From the NCBI RefSeq assembly GCF_004027225.2, contig NC_044301.2, forward strand, positions 20,296,150 through 20,360,149: 64,000 nt of DNA. Reading direction: 5' to 3'. Source of the DNA: Strigops habroptila. Taxonomy: Eukaryota > Chordata > Aves > Psittaciformes > Psittacidae. Position numbers and translations under genes: made by a program. Shown here piece after piece: positions 22,768 through 32,310 of this stretch. How positions within the stretch are numbered: position 1 is the stretch's first letter; the number at the start of each line of letters is the position of its first letter. The notes below the pieces were generated by a model. The model saw only the letters and a list, made by a program, of their open reading frames with translations. It was not told where the DNA came from and did not search any database.

Positions 22768-23343
22768 TGTTGTGGTTTAAACCCAGCCAGTAACTCCGAA
22801 CCACACAGCCGCTCGCTCACTCCTGCCCCCCCCGCTTCTTCCTCACCCCCCCTCCCGGAAGGATGGGGAGGAGAATCGAAAGAATGTAACTCCCACGGGT
22901 TGAGATAAGAGCAGTCCAGTAACTAAGGTATAATACAAAACCACTACTGCTACCACCAATGATAATAACGATAAGGGAAATAACAAGGGGAGAGGATACA
23001 ATTGCTCACCACCCGCCGACCGATACCCGGCCCGAGCCGAGCAGCGATCTGGGCCTTCCAGGTAACTCCCCCCAGTTTCTATACTGGTCATGACGTGCTG
23101 CGGTATGGAATACCCCTTTGGCCAGTTTGGGTCAGGTGTCCTGTCTCTGCTTCCTCCTGGCTTCCCCTCCTCCCTGGCAGAGCATGAGACTGAGAAAGTC
23201 CTTGGTCGAGAGTAAATATTACTTAGCAAGCACTAAAAATAGCGGTGTTATCAGCGTTATTCCCAAGCTGCAAGTCAAAAACACAGCACTGCACCAGCTA
23301 CTAAGAAGGAGAAAAAATGACTGCCGTAGCTGAACCCAGGACA
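22768..23343 (-). repeat. Provirus F 3' LTR
   Basis: A 576-bp LTR with plus-strand edges TGTTGTGGTTTAAACCC and CCAGGACA. The 3' non-coding internal segment follows at 23344, identifying it as the 3' LTR of a minus-strand provirus. Confidence 0.88.
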
Positions 23344-23612
23344 TTAGTCCATGGACCAATCCCTATAAAGTTGCTGAATTCATCCAGTCCATGATGTCAG
23401 GCTCCATCTCTTGTAATAGTCTTTCAGGGCAGGAGGGACGGTGTGTAGTGTTGGGTTGTTGCCTGCTGATGACACCGCCAAACTCGTCTGGTCACTGCTG
23501 AGCTCGTCTGGTTTCCTCAAAATTCATTCTTTGTTGGGGTGATGATCGGAGGGAAGTCAGGGTCAGTTGCTGGTGACCAGAGGATATCTAGCAAGTGGGC
23601 TACAAAAATGTT
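23344..23612 (-). mobile_element. Provirus F 3' non-coding segment, part 1
   Basis: Matches 40391-40760 of copy H but lacks some internal stretches. It is cut at ...AAAATGTT by provirus G. The homology resumes at 26000 with GTGTTATATAGCAGG, which is continuous in copies H (about 40755) and J (about 62537). Confidence 0.8.
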
Positions 23613-24179
23613 TGTCCTGGGTTGAGCTATAGCAGTCATTTTCTTCCTTCTTAGTAGCTGGTGCAGTGCTGTGTTTTTTAACTTTCAGCCTGGGAAAAAC
23701 GCTGATAACACCGATGTTTTTAGTTCTTGCTAAGTAATGTTTACTCTGACCAAGGACATTCTCAGTCTCATGCTTTGCCAGGGAGGAGGGGAAGCCGGAA
23801 GGAAGCAGAGACAGGACACCTGACCCAAACTAGCCAAAGGGCTAATCCACATCATGGCACGTCATGCCCAGTATCTAAACTGGGGGGAGTTACCCGGAAG
23901 GCCCAGATCACTGCTCGGGTCGGGCTGGGTATCGGTTGGTGGGTGGTGAGCAATTGTATCCTCTCCCCTTGTTATTTCACTAATCATTATTATCATTGGT
24001 GGTAGCAGTAGTGGTTTTGTATTATACCTTAGTTGCGGGACTGCTCTTATCTCAACCCGAGGGAGTTACATTCTTCCGATTCTCCTCCCCATCCCTCCAG
24101 GAGCGGCGGGAGGAAGAAGGGGGGGAGTGAGCGAGCGGCTGCGTGGTTCTGAGTTACCGGCTGGGCTCAAACCACGACA
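23613..24179 (+). repeat. Provirus G 5' LTR
   Basis: A 567-bp LTR from TGTCCTGGGTTGAGC to AAACCACGACA. It is followed by a short spacer and the PBS-like site. Confidence 0.9.
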
Positions 24180-24187
24180 GTTCTTTG

Positions 24188-24205
24188 TGGTGCCCAGCGT
24201 GGGGC
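24188..24205 (+). other. Candidate tRNA primer-binding site (G)
   Basis: TGGTGCCCAGCGTGGGGC begins 8 nt after the LTR, and the following ACGAA resembles the complement of a tRNA T-loop. Provirus F has the identical site at 31389-31406. The matching tRNA was not identified; it is not the Leu-type site (TGGTGTCAGAAG..) recalled for mammalian ERV-L. Confidence 0.6.
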
Positions 24206-24289
24206 ACGAAGGGTTGAGATAACGACAGATCTGACCAGAGTGTGTCTAATCATATTTGTGATAAGTATTCGTTGTTACTACTCGTCACA

Positions 24290-24835
24290 ATGTTGATTTA
24301 TTGGCTCTCAGAGTTGTTGTGCTCCATCTCAGAGTTTCAGCATGTCGTACCTTACTTACAGCCAGTATTTGCTGTTTTAGTGTTTATCAGCTGGGGGGCC
24401 TGGGCTAAGGTTCTTGTTTCACTGTACTTCATGGTAATGACTTGTAATACAATAGACTCATTGATCATGAAACTGGTCTGGTTTGCGCTTCCAATGTGGC
24501 CATCACCGCTATACTTTGGGAGGTATATAAAGAAATTTTTTAGCAATTACGTATCTTATTTTTTCTCGTTGGGGGGTCAACCTATGAAGGAGGCATTCCC
24601 TTACACCCCCTGCTCCCCCACCAGCCTATTTGCAACAGCATTTGAGAGTTCTGAAGGTTTTGGATGGCCTTTGAATACCCTTGAGACCTGCCTGCTGATT
24701 GTGCTGGGGATCAGCATGTTGGCACACATACGGAGTGTGTTTTACCCACGGCCATCCCGCCCTGGGAACACCCTATTTCACCTGATCTTGAAAGTTAAGC
24801 AGTATCAGGTTCAAATCTGGTCTAGGGTTAGATGA
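24290..24835 (+). pseudogene. Provirus G hydrophobic pre-gag leader
   Basis: Open from the ATG at 24290 (the frame is open further upstream to 24242) to TGA 24833-24835. Hydrophobic stretches read as likely membrane spans at about residues 10-28, 39-67 and 73-90 of the extended frame, and a conserved one (LETCLLIVLGISML) at 147-160. Provirus F has the same frame with only a few changes. The next frame (gag) is in register after the single TGA; copy I reads CAA there and is open through. No similarity to a known retroviral accessory gene was recognised. Confidence 0.6.
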
Positions 24836-25909
24836 CAATATAGGAGGACCACCAAGAGATTTTCCCTGAGGCTGGACAGTCATGAGTGGCAGGGTGTGTG
24901 GGATAGTATGGGCAAGTATCTAGGCCAGTGGGCCCCTCCAGTGCTTTGGAACTTCACCCCTGAACAAGTGCAACATCCAGAAAAACTACTAAAACACTTA
25001 AACGAGGTGTGCTGTCGTCCTGGTTATACCAGAGAGGGACAAATCATGGCAACGTGCTGGGGCTTGGCCTACGCCTACAGAGCCCTGCTCAACACTAACC
25101 TTCAAAGGGACAAAAATGTCTCTGGATCTGATGGCAAAGCAACAGACAACGCACCTACGCCAACTACAAGCACAGCAGCTACTCAAAGCCCGGCAAAAGA
25201 CACTGCAGCCACTCCAACCACAGTGACAAACACTGCAGCTAAACCAAATGGCCAATTTCTGACAATATCTATTGCCCCTGTAAACAAAAGCAAACGAGAG
25301 GCACAAAGAGCAACCCCTGCAGTGAAGAAAGATGAAGTCCCAATGCCATTAATACACGGAACAGGATCTGAACAAGAGTTACTACTATGTGGATCAGAGG
25401 AAGAGGAAGAAGAAGAAGAGGTGACTTCTCGACCCCTTACCTCAACCGAGCTGCGGAATATGCGAAAAGATTTCACCCGTCTTCCAGGGGAGCACATTGT
25501 CACCTGGTTGCTCCGATGCTGGGACAATGGGGCTGATGGTCACGAACTAGAAGGTAGGGAAGCCAAGCATCTGGGATCACTTGCTAGGGAAGGAGGAAAT
25601 GACAAAGCGATTGCAAGAGAGAAGCGAGTCCTCAGCCTTTGGAGGCGGCTCCTGGCAGCTGTGAAGGAAATTTTTCCCTACAAAGACGATATTACGAGTC
25701 GCTCAGCCAACTGGACCACGATAGAGAAAGGCATCCAGTCCCTGAGGGAATCAGCCATTATAGAGATGATCTATCATAGGCCGGATGCCAGGAACACATC
25801 CGTAGATCCAGATGAAGTCGAATGTACACGACCCATGTGGTGGAAACTTACACGAAGTGCGCCATCATCATATGCCTACACATTGGCATCAATGACCTGG
25901 AATGACGGA
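24836..25909 (+). pseudogene. Provirus G gag
   Basis: Open throughout, in frame with the leader. It has an N-terminal segment with WDSMGKYLGQWAPPVLWNF, a Thr/Ala/Pro-rich linker with repeated DTAATPT-like units, an acidic run of eight Glu codons, and a conserved C-terminal part (WTTIEKGIQSLRES, ECTRPMWWKLT). No Cys-His zinc knuckle is present. Capsid/nucleocapsid-type structural role is inferred from position. The end is a deletion junction after MTWNDG. Confidence 0.7.
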
Positions 25910-25988
25910 GTAATTCAATACATTGATGACATCATCGTGTAGGGTGATACAGTGGAAGAAGATTTTGAGAAAGGGAGGAGGATAATCC
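25910..25988 (+). pseudogene. Provirus G RT scrap
   Basis: About 80 bp around the catalytic YIDD box, fused to the gag end and stopped by TAG right after YIDDIIV (as in copy B). It ends at ...ATAATCCAA, where the last 11 bp of the 3' LTR follow. Confidence 0.75.
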
Positions 25989-25999
25989 AAACCACGACA

Positions 26000-26033
26000 G
26001 TGTTATATAGCAGGCAACAGCATACAATTGAGT
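26000..26033 (-). mobile_element. Provirus F 3' non-coding segment, part 2
   Basis: Continuation of the 3' non-coding segment beyond the G insertion, up to the integrase stop region. Confidence 0.7.
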
Positions 26034-26880
26034 TCATTGGCTGTTTTCCCCCAAAATCAAATCCCTTTGAGGTACACATTGGACTTCCCCAACTTCCCGC
26101 ATTACCCACCAAGCATATCCAGGTCCCTGAGCAAAAGCAACCCCACGAGTGGGTTTGCCTTTACCTGAAGCAGAAATAACCCAGACTGTCTTCCCCAACA
26201 AATTCTTTATGTGCACCAGAGGAACTTTACCCCCCTCTACAGTACGTAAAAGTTCTGATTGGGCTGGGCCAGCCCTGTTGGCAGATCCCCTACTGTTGAC
26301 CAACCAGGTGGCTTTTGCTAAATGTGTATCCCACTGTTTGAAAGTCCTACCACCCATTGCTCTCAGGGTAGTTTTTAACAGCCCATTGTACCGTTCGATT
26401 TTCCCAGAGGCTGGTGCATGATAGGGGATGTGATATACCCACTCAATGCCATGCTCTTTGGCCCAAGTGTCTATAAGGTTGATCTGGAAATGAGTCCCAT
26501 TGTCTGACTCAGTTCTCTCTGGGGTGCTGTGTCACCACAAGACTTGTTTCTCAAGGCCCAGGACAGTATTCCGGGCAGCGGCATGTGGCACAGCGTATGC
26601 TTCCAGCCATCCGGTGGTTGCTTCCACCATGGTAAGCACATAGCGCTTGCCTTGGCGGGTTGGTGGGAGTGTGATATAGTCAATCTGCCAGGCCTCCCCA
26701 TACTTGTACTTCAGCCATCGTCCTCCATACCAGAGAGGCTTTAACCACTTGGCTTGCTTAATTGCAGCACGTTTCACATTCGTGAATAACCTGGGCAAGT
26801 GTGTCCATTGTTCAGTCCACAGCCCTCGATCACAAGTCCATCTATATGTTGCATCTCTGCCTTGATGGCCTGAGGCGTCA
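26034..26880 (-). pseudogene. Provirus F integrase
   Basis: Minus-strand integrase, in one frame apart from a CGA-to-TGA stop at about 26529-26531 in the core. Seen in order: HHCC zinc finger (His pair before GHQGRD; in this copy the region around HECETC reads differently), catalytic Asp in WQIDYITLPPT, second Asp in ESDNGTHF, Glu in GKIERYNG, then the C-terminal domain ending PQRDLILGENSQ. The stop is a CpG-type transition. The integrase joined viral DNA to host DNA in the ancestral element. Confidence 0.8.
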
Positions 26881-27345
26881 TGGGCCCACCGGGCTAAAAA
26901 TAATTCACCCTTATGTTGCCAATCTAAGTCCATCTGAGCCACTTCAATCTTAGCAGCTTTATCCACTTGCTGGTTGTTCTGGTGTTCCTCAGTGGCCCAA
27001 CTCTTGGGTACATGAGCATCTACGTGGCATACCTTCACCACCAGGTTCTGCACCCGAGCAGCGATATCTTGCCACAGTGCAGCAGCCCAGATGGGTTTAC
27101 TTCTGTGTTGCCAGTTGCTCTGCTTCCATTGCTGCAACCACCCCCACAGGGCATTTGCCACCATCCATGAGTCAGTAGAGAGATAAAGTACTGGCCATTT
27201 TTCTCATTCAGCAATGTCCAAGGCCAGCTGGATGGCTTTCACCTCTGCAAAATGGCACTCTTCACCCTCTCTTTCAGCAGTTTCTGCAGCTTGCCATAGG
27301 GGTCTCCACACAGCTGCTTTCCATATCTGATGCTTTTCCCACAAT
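26881..27345 (-). pseudogene. Provirus F RNase H C-terminal part
   Basis: RNase H with the LYLSTDSWMVANALWGW motif and a linker to integrase. It is separated from the upstream pol frame by a 1-nt insertion in GGGAAAA near 27342, and is interrupted by a CGA/CAA-to-TGA stop at about 27204-27206. Confidence 0.8.
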
Positions 27346-29139
27346 ACAGCAGGACCCATCAGTAAACAAGGCATATTGCTTTTCACTCTCTGACAGTTCA
27401 TTATATGGTGGGGCCTCTTCAGCACGCATCACCTCCTCTTCTGGTGACATCCCAAAATCTTTGCCCTCTGGCCAGTCCATGATGACTTCTAGAATTCCTG
27501 GATGACTGGGATTTCCTATTCGAGCTCGTTGTGTAATTAGTGTGGCCCACTTACTCCATGTAGCATCAGTTGCATGATGTGTAGAGGAGACCCTGCCTTT
27601 GAACATCCAGCCCAGCACAGGCAACCGGGGTGCCAGGAGGAGCTGCGCTTCAGTGCCAATCACTTCTGAAGCCACTGGAACCCCTTCATAGGCTGCCAGT
27701 ATCTCTTTTTCAGTGGGAGTATAGCTGGCCTCGGATCCTTTATATGCCCGACTCCAAAAGCCAAGGGGTCGACCTCGAGTCTCCCCTGGAGCTTTCTGCC
27801 AGAGGCTCCAGGTAGGGCCATTCTCCCCAGCTGTGGTATAGAGCACATTTTTCACATCTGGCCCGGCCCGGACTGGTCCAAGGGCTGCTGCATGAACTAT
27901 TTCTCGTTTAATTTGTTCAAAGGCTTGTTGTTGCTCAGGGCCCCATTTGAAATCATTCTTCTTCCGCGTCATGTGATAGAGAGGGCTTACAATCAAACTG
28001 TAATTTGGGATGTGCATTCTCCAGAACCCCACAACACCTAAGAAAGCTTGTGTTTCTTTCTTGTTAGTTGGTGGAGACATTGCTGTTAGCTTGTTGATCA
28101 CATCTGTGGGAATCTGACAAGTTCCATCCTGCCATTTTATTCCCAAAAACTGAATCTCCTGTGCAGGTCCCTTGACCTTACTCCGTCTTATGGCAAAACT
28201 AGCCTTGAGCAGGATTTGGATTATCTTCTTCCCTTTCTCAAAACCTTCTTCCGCTGTATCACCCCACACGATGATGTCATCAATGTATTGCAGGTGTTCT
28301 GGAGCTTGCCCCTGTTCCAGTGCAGTCTGGATCACTCCATGGCAGATGGTAGGGCTGTGTTTCCACCCCTGGGGCAGTCGGTTCCAAGTGTACTGGATGC
28401 CCCTCCAAGTGAAAGCAAACTGTGGCCTGCATTCTGCTGCCAAAGGGATTGAGAAAAATGCATTGGCAATATCAATTATGGCATCCCCCTTGGCTGCCTT
28501 TGACTCCAGCTCATACTGAAGTTCTAGCATGTCCGGTATGGCAGCACTCAATGGTGGTGTGACTTCGTTCAGGTCACGATAGTCTACTGTTAGTCTCCAC
28601 TCTCCATTACACTTTTGCACTGGCCATATGGGGCTATTAAAGGGTGAGCGGGTCCTGCTGATCACTCCTTGGCTCTCCAGTCTGCGGATCAGCTTATGGA
28701 TGGGAATCAAGGAGTCTCGGTTGGTGCGATAATGCCACCAGTGCACTGTTGTGGTCGCAATTGGCACTTGTTGTTCTTTGACCTTCAGCAACCCCACAAC
28801 AGAAGGATCCTCTAAGAGACCGGGCAAGGTGGACAGCTGCTTAATTTCCTCTGTTTCAAAGGCAGCGATACCAAAAGCCCATCGATACCCTTTTGGGTCT
28901 TTGAAGTACCCTCTCCTGAGATAGTCTATGCCAAGGATGCATGGAGCCTCCAGTACAGTTAACTCTTGGGATCCTCCTGTCACTCCAGAAATATAAATGG
29001 GTTCCACCCCTTGATACTTTGATGGCATCAGGTTGTGCTGTGCACCGGTATCTACTAGAGCCTTATACTTCTGTGGGACTGATGTGCCAGGCCGTCTGAT
29101 CCACACAGTCCAGTAAACCCGATTATCCTTCTCCTCCAC
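27346..29139 (-). pseudogene. Provirus F protease-RT-RNase H N-terminus (long open frame)
   Basis: A nearly 600-codon open stretch on the minus strand. Protease motif ALVDTGAQ; a short deletion before ILGIDY removes AEISLTGRKWQK, present in other copies. RT motifs follow: RSPFNSPIWPVQ, LTVDYRDLNE, LPQGWKHSP, YIDDIIVWGDT, then thumb and connection, and the first RNase H motif LFTDGSC. This is the only copy here whose RT palm is uninterrupted. The protease deletion and downstream shift argue against current activity. Confidence 0.85.
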
Positions 29140-29160
29140 CTGGCTGGAGGCAGGGCCCCT

Positions 29161-29640
29161 CTAATAGTGATCATAAAATTCTCCACTTATGTCTTGTAGA
29201 AAGGGATTAGTATTCCTTATCACAGGAGGTAGAGTTAAATCAGCTCTTCCACTCCATCTGGGAAACTGTTCACCAGAGACTGGAGCAGCAGCTTTCATGG
29301 GAGGATCATCCTTGACCATTGTTCTCCTCTTCAGTTCACGTACCCGTTGCTCCAGAACTGAGGTAGGTTTTCCATCCCATTTTCTCATGTCTTCTCCGTG
29401 ATCCCACAGGTAAAACCATAGGGTGGCCCGTGGCATGTACCTCCTATATTTTCTTTCTTGAGCAGTAGGGCGCCTTCTGTTAATAGTTGAGACATGGGTT
29501 GATACGCGTGGGGAGCTGGATAGGTTGGATAAATCGTCTCTCAATTGTTTGAACTCCTGGGACAGTTTTTCCACAGCTGAAATGATGGAAGGGGTGAGAT
29601 TGTCTTCGAACTCTCGGGGTTGACGAATCAGGTAATCCAC
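29161..29640 (-). pseudogene. Provirus F gag C-terminal segment before UAG
   Basis: Open for 159 codons on the minus strand, in the same frame as gag (separated by TGA at 29647-29649) and as protease (separated by UAG at 29158-29160). It contains a heptad-like segment (SAVEKLSQEFKQLRDDLSNL), probably coiled coil, then ATLWFY and DMRKWDGKPTSVLEQRVRELKRR. The function is unknown; its position suggests a nucleocapsid equivalent without zinc knuckles. Confidence 0.7.
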
Positions 29641-29646
29641 TGCTGG

Positions 29647-30758
29647 TCATGCTCCGTCATTCCAGGTCATTGATGCCAATGAGTGGGCGTATGATGATGG
29701 TGCACTCCGTGTAAGTTTCCACCACATGGGTCGTGTACATTCGACTTCATCTGGATCTACGGATGTGTTCCTGGCATCCGGCCTATGATAGATCATCTCT
29801 AAAATGGCTGATTCCCTCAGGGACTGGATGCCTTTCTCTATCGTGGTCCAGTTGGCTGAGCGACTCATAATATCGTCTTTGTAGGGAAACCTTTCCTTCA
29901 CAGCTGCCAGGAGCCACCTCCAAAGGCTGAGGACTCGCTTCTCTCTTGCAATCGCTTTGTCAATTCCTCCTTCCCTAGCAAGTGATCCCAGATGCTTGGC
30001 TTCCCTACCTTCTAGCTCCTGGCCGTCGGCCCCATTGTCCCAGCATCGTAGCAACCAGGTAACAATGTGCTCCCCTGGAAGACGGGTGATATCTTTTCGC
30101 ATATTCCGCAGCTCGGTTGAGGTCTGGGGTCGAGAAGTCACCTCTTCTTCTTCTTCCTCTTCCTCTGATCCATGTAGTAGTAACTCTTGTTCAGATCCTG
30201 TTCCGTGTATTAATGGCATTGGGACTTCATCTTTCTTCACTGCAGGGGTTGCTCTTTGTGCCTCTCGTTTGCTTTTGCTTACAGGGGCAATAGATATTGT
30301 CAGAAATTGGCCATTTGGTTTAGCTGCAGTGTTTTTCACTGTGATTGGAGTGGCTGCAGTGTCTGCCACTAGGGTTGGAGTGTCTGCAGTGTCTGTTGCC
30401 AGGGTTTGAGTAGCTGCTGTGCTTGTAGTTGGCGTAGGTGCGTTGTCTGTTGCTTTGCCATCAGATCCAGAGACATTTTTGTCCCTTTGAAGGTTAGTGT
30501 TGAGCAGGGCTCTGTAGGCGTAGGCCAAGCCCCAGCACGTTGCCATGATTTGTCCCTCTCTGGTATAACCAGGACGACAGCACACCTCGTTTAAATGTTT
30601 TTTAGTAGTTTTTCCGGATGTTGCACTTGTTCAGGGGTGAAGTTCCAAAGCACTGGAGGGGCCCACTGGCCTAGATACTTGCCCATACTATCCCACACAC
30701 CCTGCCACTCATGACTGTCCAGCCTCAGGGAAAATCTCTTGGTGGTCCTCCTATATTG
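29647..30758 (-). pseudogene. Provirus F gag
   Basis: Minus-strand equivalent of the gag at 24836-25909, with a longer Thr/Ala/Asp/Pro repeat (extra units around 30340-30420) and an eight-Glu run. A 2-nt insertion near 30598-30606 shifts the frame near the N-terminus; the rest is open to TGA at 29647-29649. Confidence 0.72.
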
Positions 30759-31304
30759 TCATCTAATCCTAGACCAGATTTGAACCTGATATTGCTTAAC
30801 TTTCAAGATCAGATGAAATAGGGTGTTCCCAGGGCGGGATGGCCGTGGGTAAAACACACTCCGTATGTGTGCCAACATGCTGATCCCCAGCACAATCAGC
30901 AGGCAGGTCTCAAGGGTATTCAAAGGCCATCCAAAACCTTCAGAACTCTCAAATGCTGTTGCAAATAGGCTGGTGGGGGAGCAGGGGGTGTAAGGGAATG
31001 CCTCCTTCATAGGTTGACCCCCCAACGAGAAAAAATAAGATACGTAATTGCTAAAAAATTTCTTTATATACCTCCCAAAGTATAGCGGTGATGGCCACAT
31101 TGGAAGCGCAAACCAGACCAGTTTCATGATCAATGAGTCTATTGTATTACAAGTCATTACCATGAAGTACAGTGAAACAAGAACCTTAGCCCAGGCCCCC
31201 CAGCTGATAAACACTAAAACAGCAAATACTGGCTGTAAGTAAGGTACGACATGCTGAAACTCTGAGATGGAGCGCAACAACTCTGAGAGCCAATAAATCA
31301 ACAT
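30759..31304 (-). pseudogene. Provirus F hydrophobic pre-gag leader
   Basis: ATG at 31302-31304 to TGA at 30759-30761. It differs from the leader of provirus G by only about three of 197 residues of the extended frame and has the same hydrophobic segments and same terminating TGA. It lies about 85 nt downstream of the PBS. Confidence 0.6.
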
Positions 31305-31388
31305 TGTGACGAGTAGTAACAACGAATGCTTATCACAAATATGATTAGACACACTCTGGTCAGATCTGTCGTTATCTCAACCTTTCGT

Positions 31389-31406
31389 GCCCCACGCTGG
31401 GCACCA
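31389..31406 (-). other. Candidate tRNA primer-binding site (F)
   Basis: Minus-strand TGGTGCCCAGCGTGGGGC, 8 nt inside the 5' LTR, identical to the site in provirus G. Confidence 0.6.
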
Positions 31407-31414
31407 CAAAGAAC

Positions 31415-32310
31415 TGTCGTGGTTTGAGCCCAGCCGGTAACTCAGAACCACGCAGCCGCTCGCTCACTCCCCCCCTTCTTCTTCCCGCCGCTCCTGGAGG
31501 GATGGGGAGGAGAATCAGAAGAATGTAACTCCCTCGGGTTGAGATAAGAGCAGTCCAGTAACTAAGGTATAATACAAAACCACTACTGCTACCACCAATA
31601 ATAATAATGATGAGGGAAATAACAAGGGGAGAGGATACAATTGCTCACCAGCCGCCGACCAATACCCAGCCCGACCCGAGCAGTGATCTGGGCCTTCCAG
31701 GTAACTCCCCCCAGTTTATATACTGGGCATGACCTTCTGTGGTATGGAATACCCCTTTGGCTAGTTTGGGTCAGGTGTCCTGTCTCTGCTTCCTCCCGGC
31801 TTCCCCTCCTCCCTGGCAGAGCATGAGACTGAGAAAGTCCTTGCTCACAGTGTAGGAGAGGATGGAAACTATTTGATTATTGCCAAAGAGAAATAACTGC
31901 TTGGCTGAGAAGAAAGAGTTAAAGAAGAAGCAAAGTACACTGTGTGATTAAGCAGAGCAACCCAGCTGGACTGGAGCAGGAGAACAGAAAGATAAGGAAT
32001 TGGTTATTTTGGGACTGTTTGTGAAATGAAGAAGAATGTGGAAAAAACAAAACTGTAAACAAGGAACTAAACATGATGTGCTAAAACTAGCTTGGTATAA
32101 AAGCTAGAGCAATAGGCAATAAAGTGATTCGCTGCATGAATATTCTTTGAGTCCGTGCCTTTCATACGCCACAGTCAGAGTAAACATTACTTAGCAACAA
32201 CTAAAAACATCGGTGTTATCAGCGTTGTTCCCTGGCTTTAAGTCAAAAACACAGCACTGCACCAGCTATTAAGAAGGAGAAAAATGACTGCTATAGCTGA
32301 ACCCAGGACA
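31415..32310 (-). repeat. Provirus F 5' LTR, interrupted
   Basis: LTR halves 31415-31850 and about 32174-32310 add up to about 573 bp. Plus-strand edges are TGTCGTGGTTTGAGCCC and CCAGGACA. It contains the TATATAAA version of the promoter box (TTTATATACTGG near 31714). A foreign LTR splits it. Confidence 0.88.
31851..32173 (+). repeat. Short solo LTR of another ERV family (class II-like) inside the F 5' LTR
   Basis: A 323-bp insert starting TGTAGGAGAGG and ending CGCCACA. TATAAAA is at 32096-32102 and AATAAA at 32118-32123, so close that the poly(A) signal would lie in U3. That arrangement and the short length fit class II (beta-type) LTRs. The flanks TCACAG and TCAGAG may be a decayed 6-bp duplication, but the register to the CA end is off by one base. 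Confidence 0.65.

Larger units (their letters stand above)
23613..25999 (+). mobile_element. ERV-L provirus G inserted in provirus F
   Basis: A plus-strand provirus with a full 5' LTR (23613-24179), PBS, leader, gag and a scrap of RT. It ends in only the last 11 bp of a 3' LTR (AAACCACGACA, 25989-25999). The flanks ATGTT (23608-23612) and GTGTT (26000-26004) form a near-perfect 5-bp target duplication, and the host ERV-L sequence is continuous across it. Two internal deletions remove gag tail-protease-RT and RT-3' LTR. Confidence 0.85.
22768..32310 (-). mobile_element. ERV-L provirus F (near-complete, nested insertions)
   Basis: The most complete ERV-L copy. In minus-strand order it has the 5' LTR (32310-31415), a PBS-like site, hydrophobic leader, gag, protease-RT-RNase H-integrase, a non-coding 3' segment and the 3' LTR (23343-22768). 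No env reading frame was found. Removing the plus-strand provirus G (23613-25999) and the foreign LTR (31851-32173) leaves about 6.8 kb. F lies between two parts of a class I ERV, but its outer flanks (TGGTT and CTTGT) do not match, so the original duplication was lost or the flanks were rearranged. It carries stops and frameshifts in several domains and is not an intact gene set. Confidence 0.85.

Noticed and set aside
24896-25942. A long 348-codon gene as a host gene
   Set aside because: It is gag fused to an RT scrap by deletion, between an LTR and an LTR stub.
26000-31414. An env gene in the ERV-L provirus
   Set aside because: The region between integrase and 3' LTR is short and without a conserved frame in copies A, D, F, H and J.
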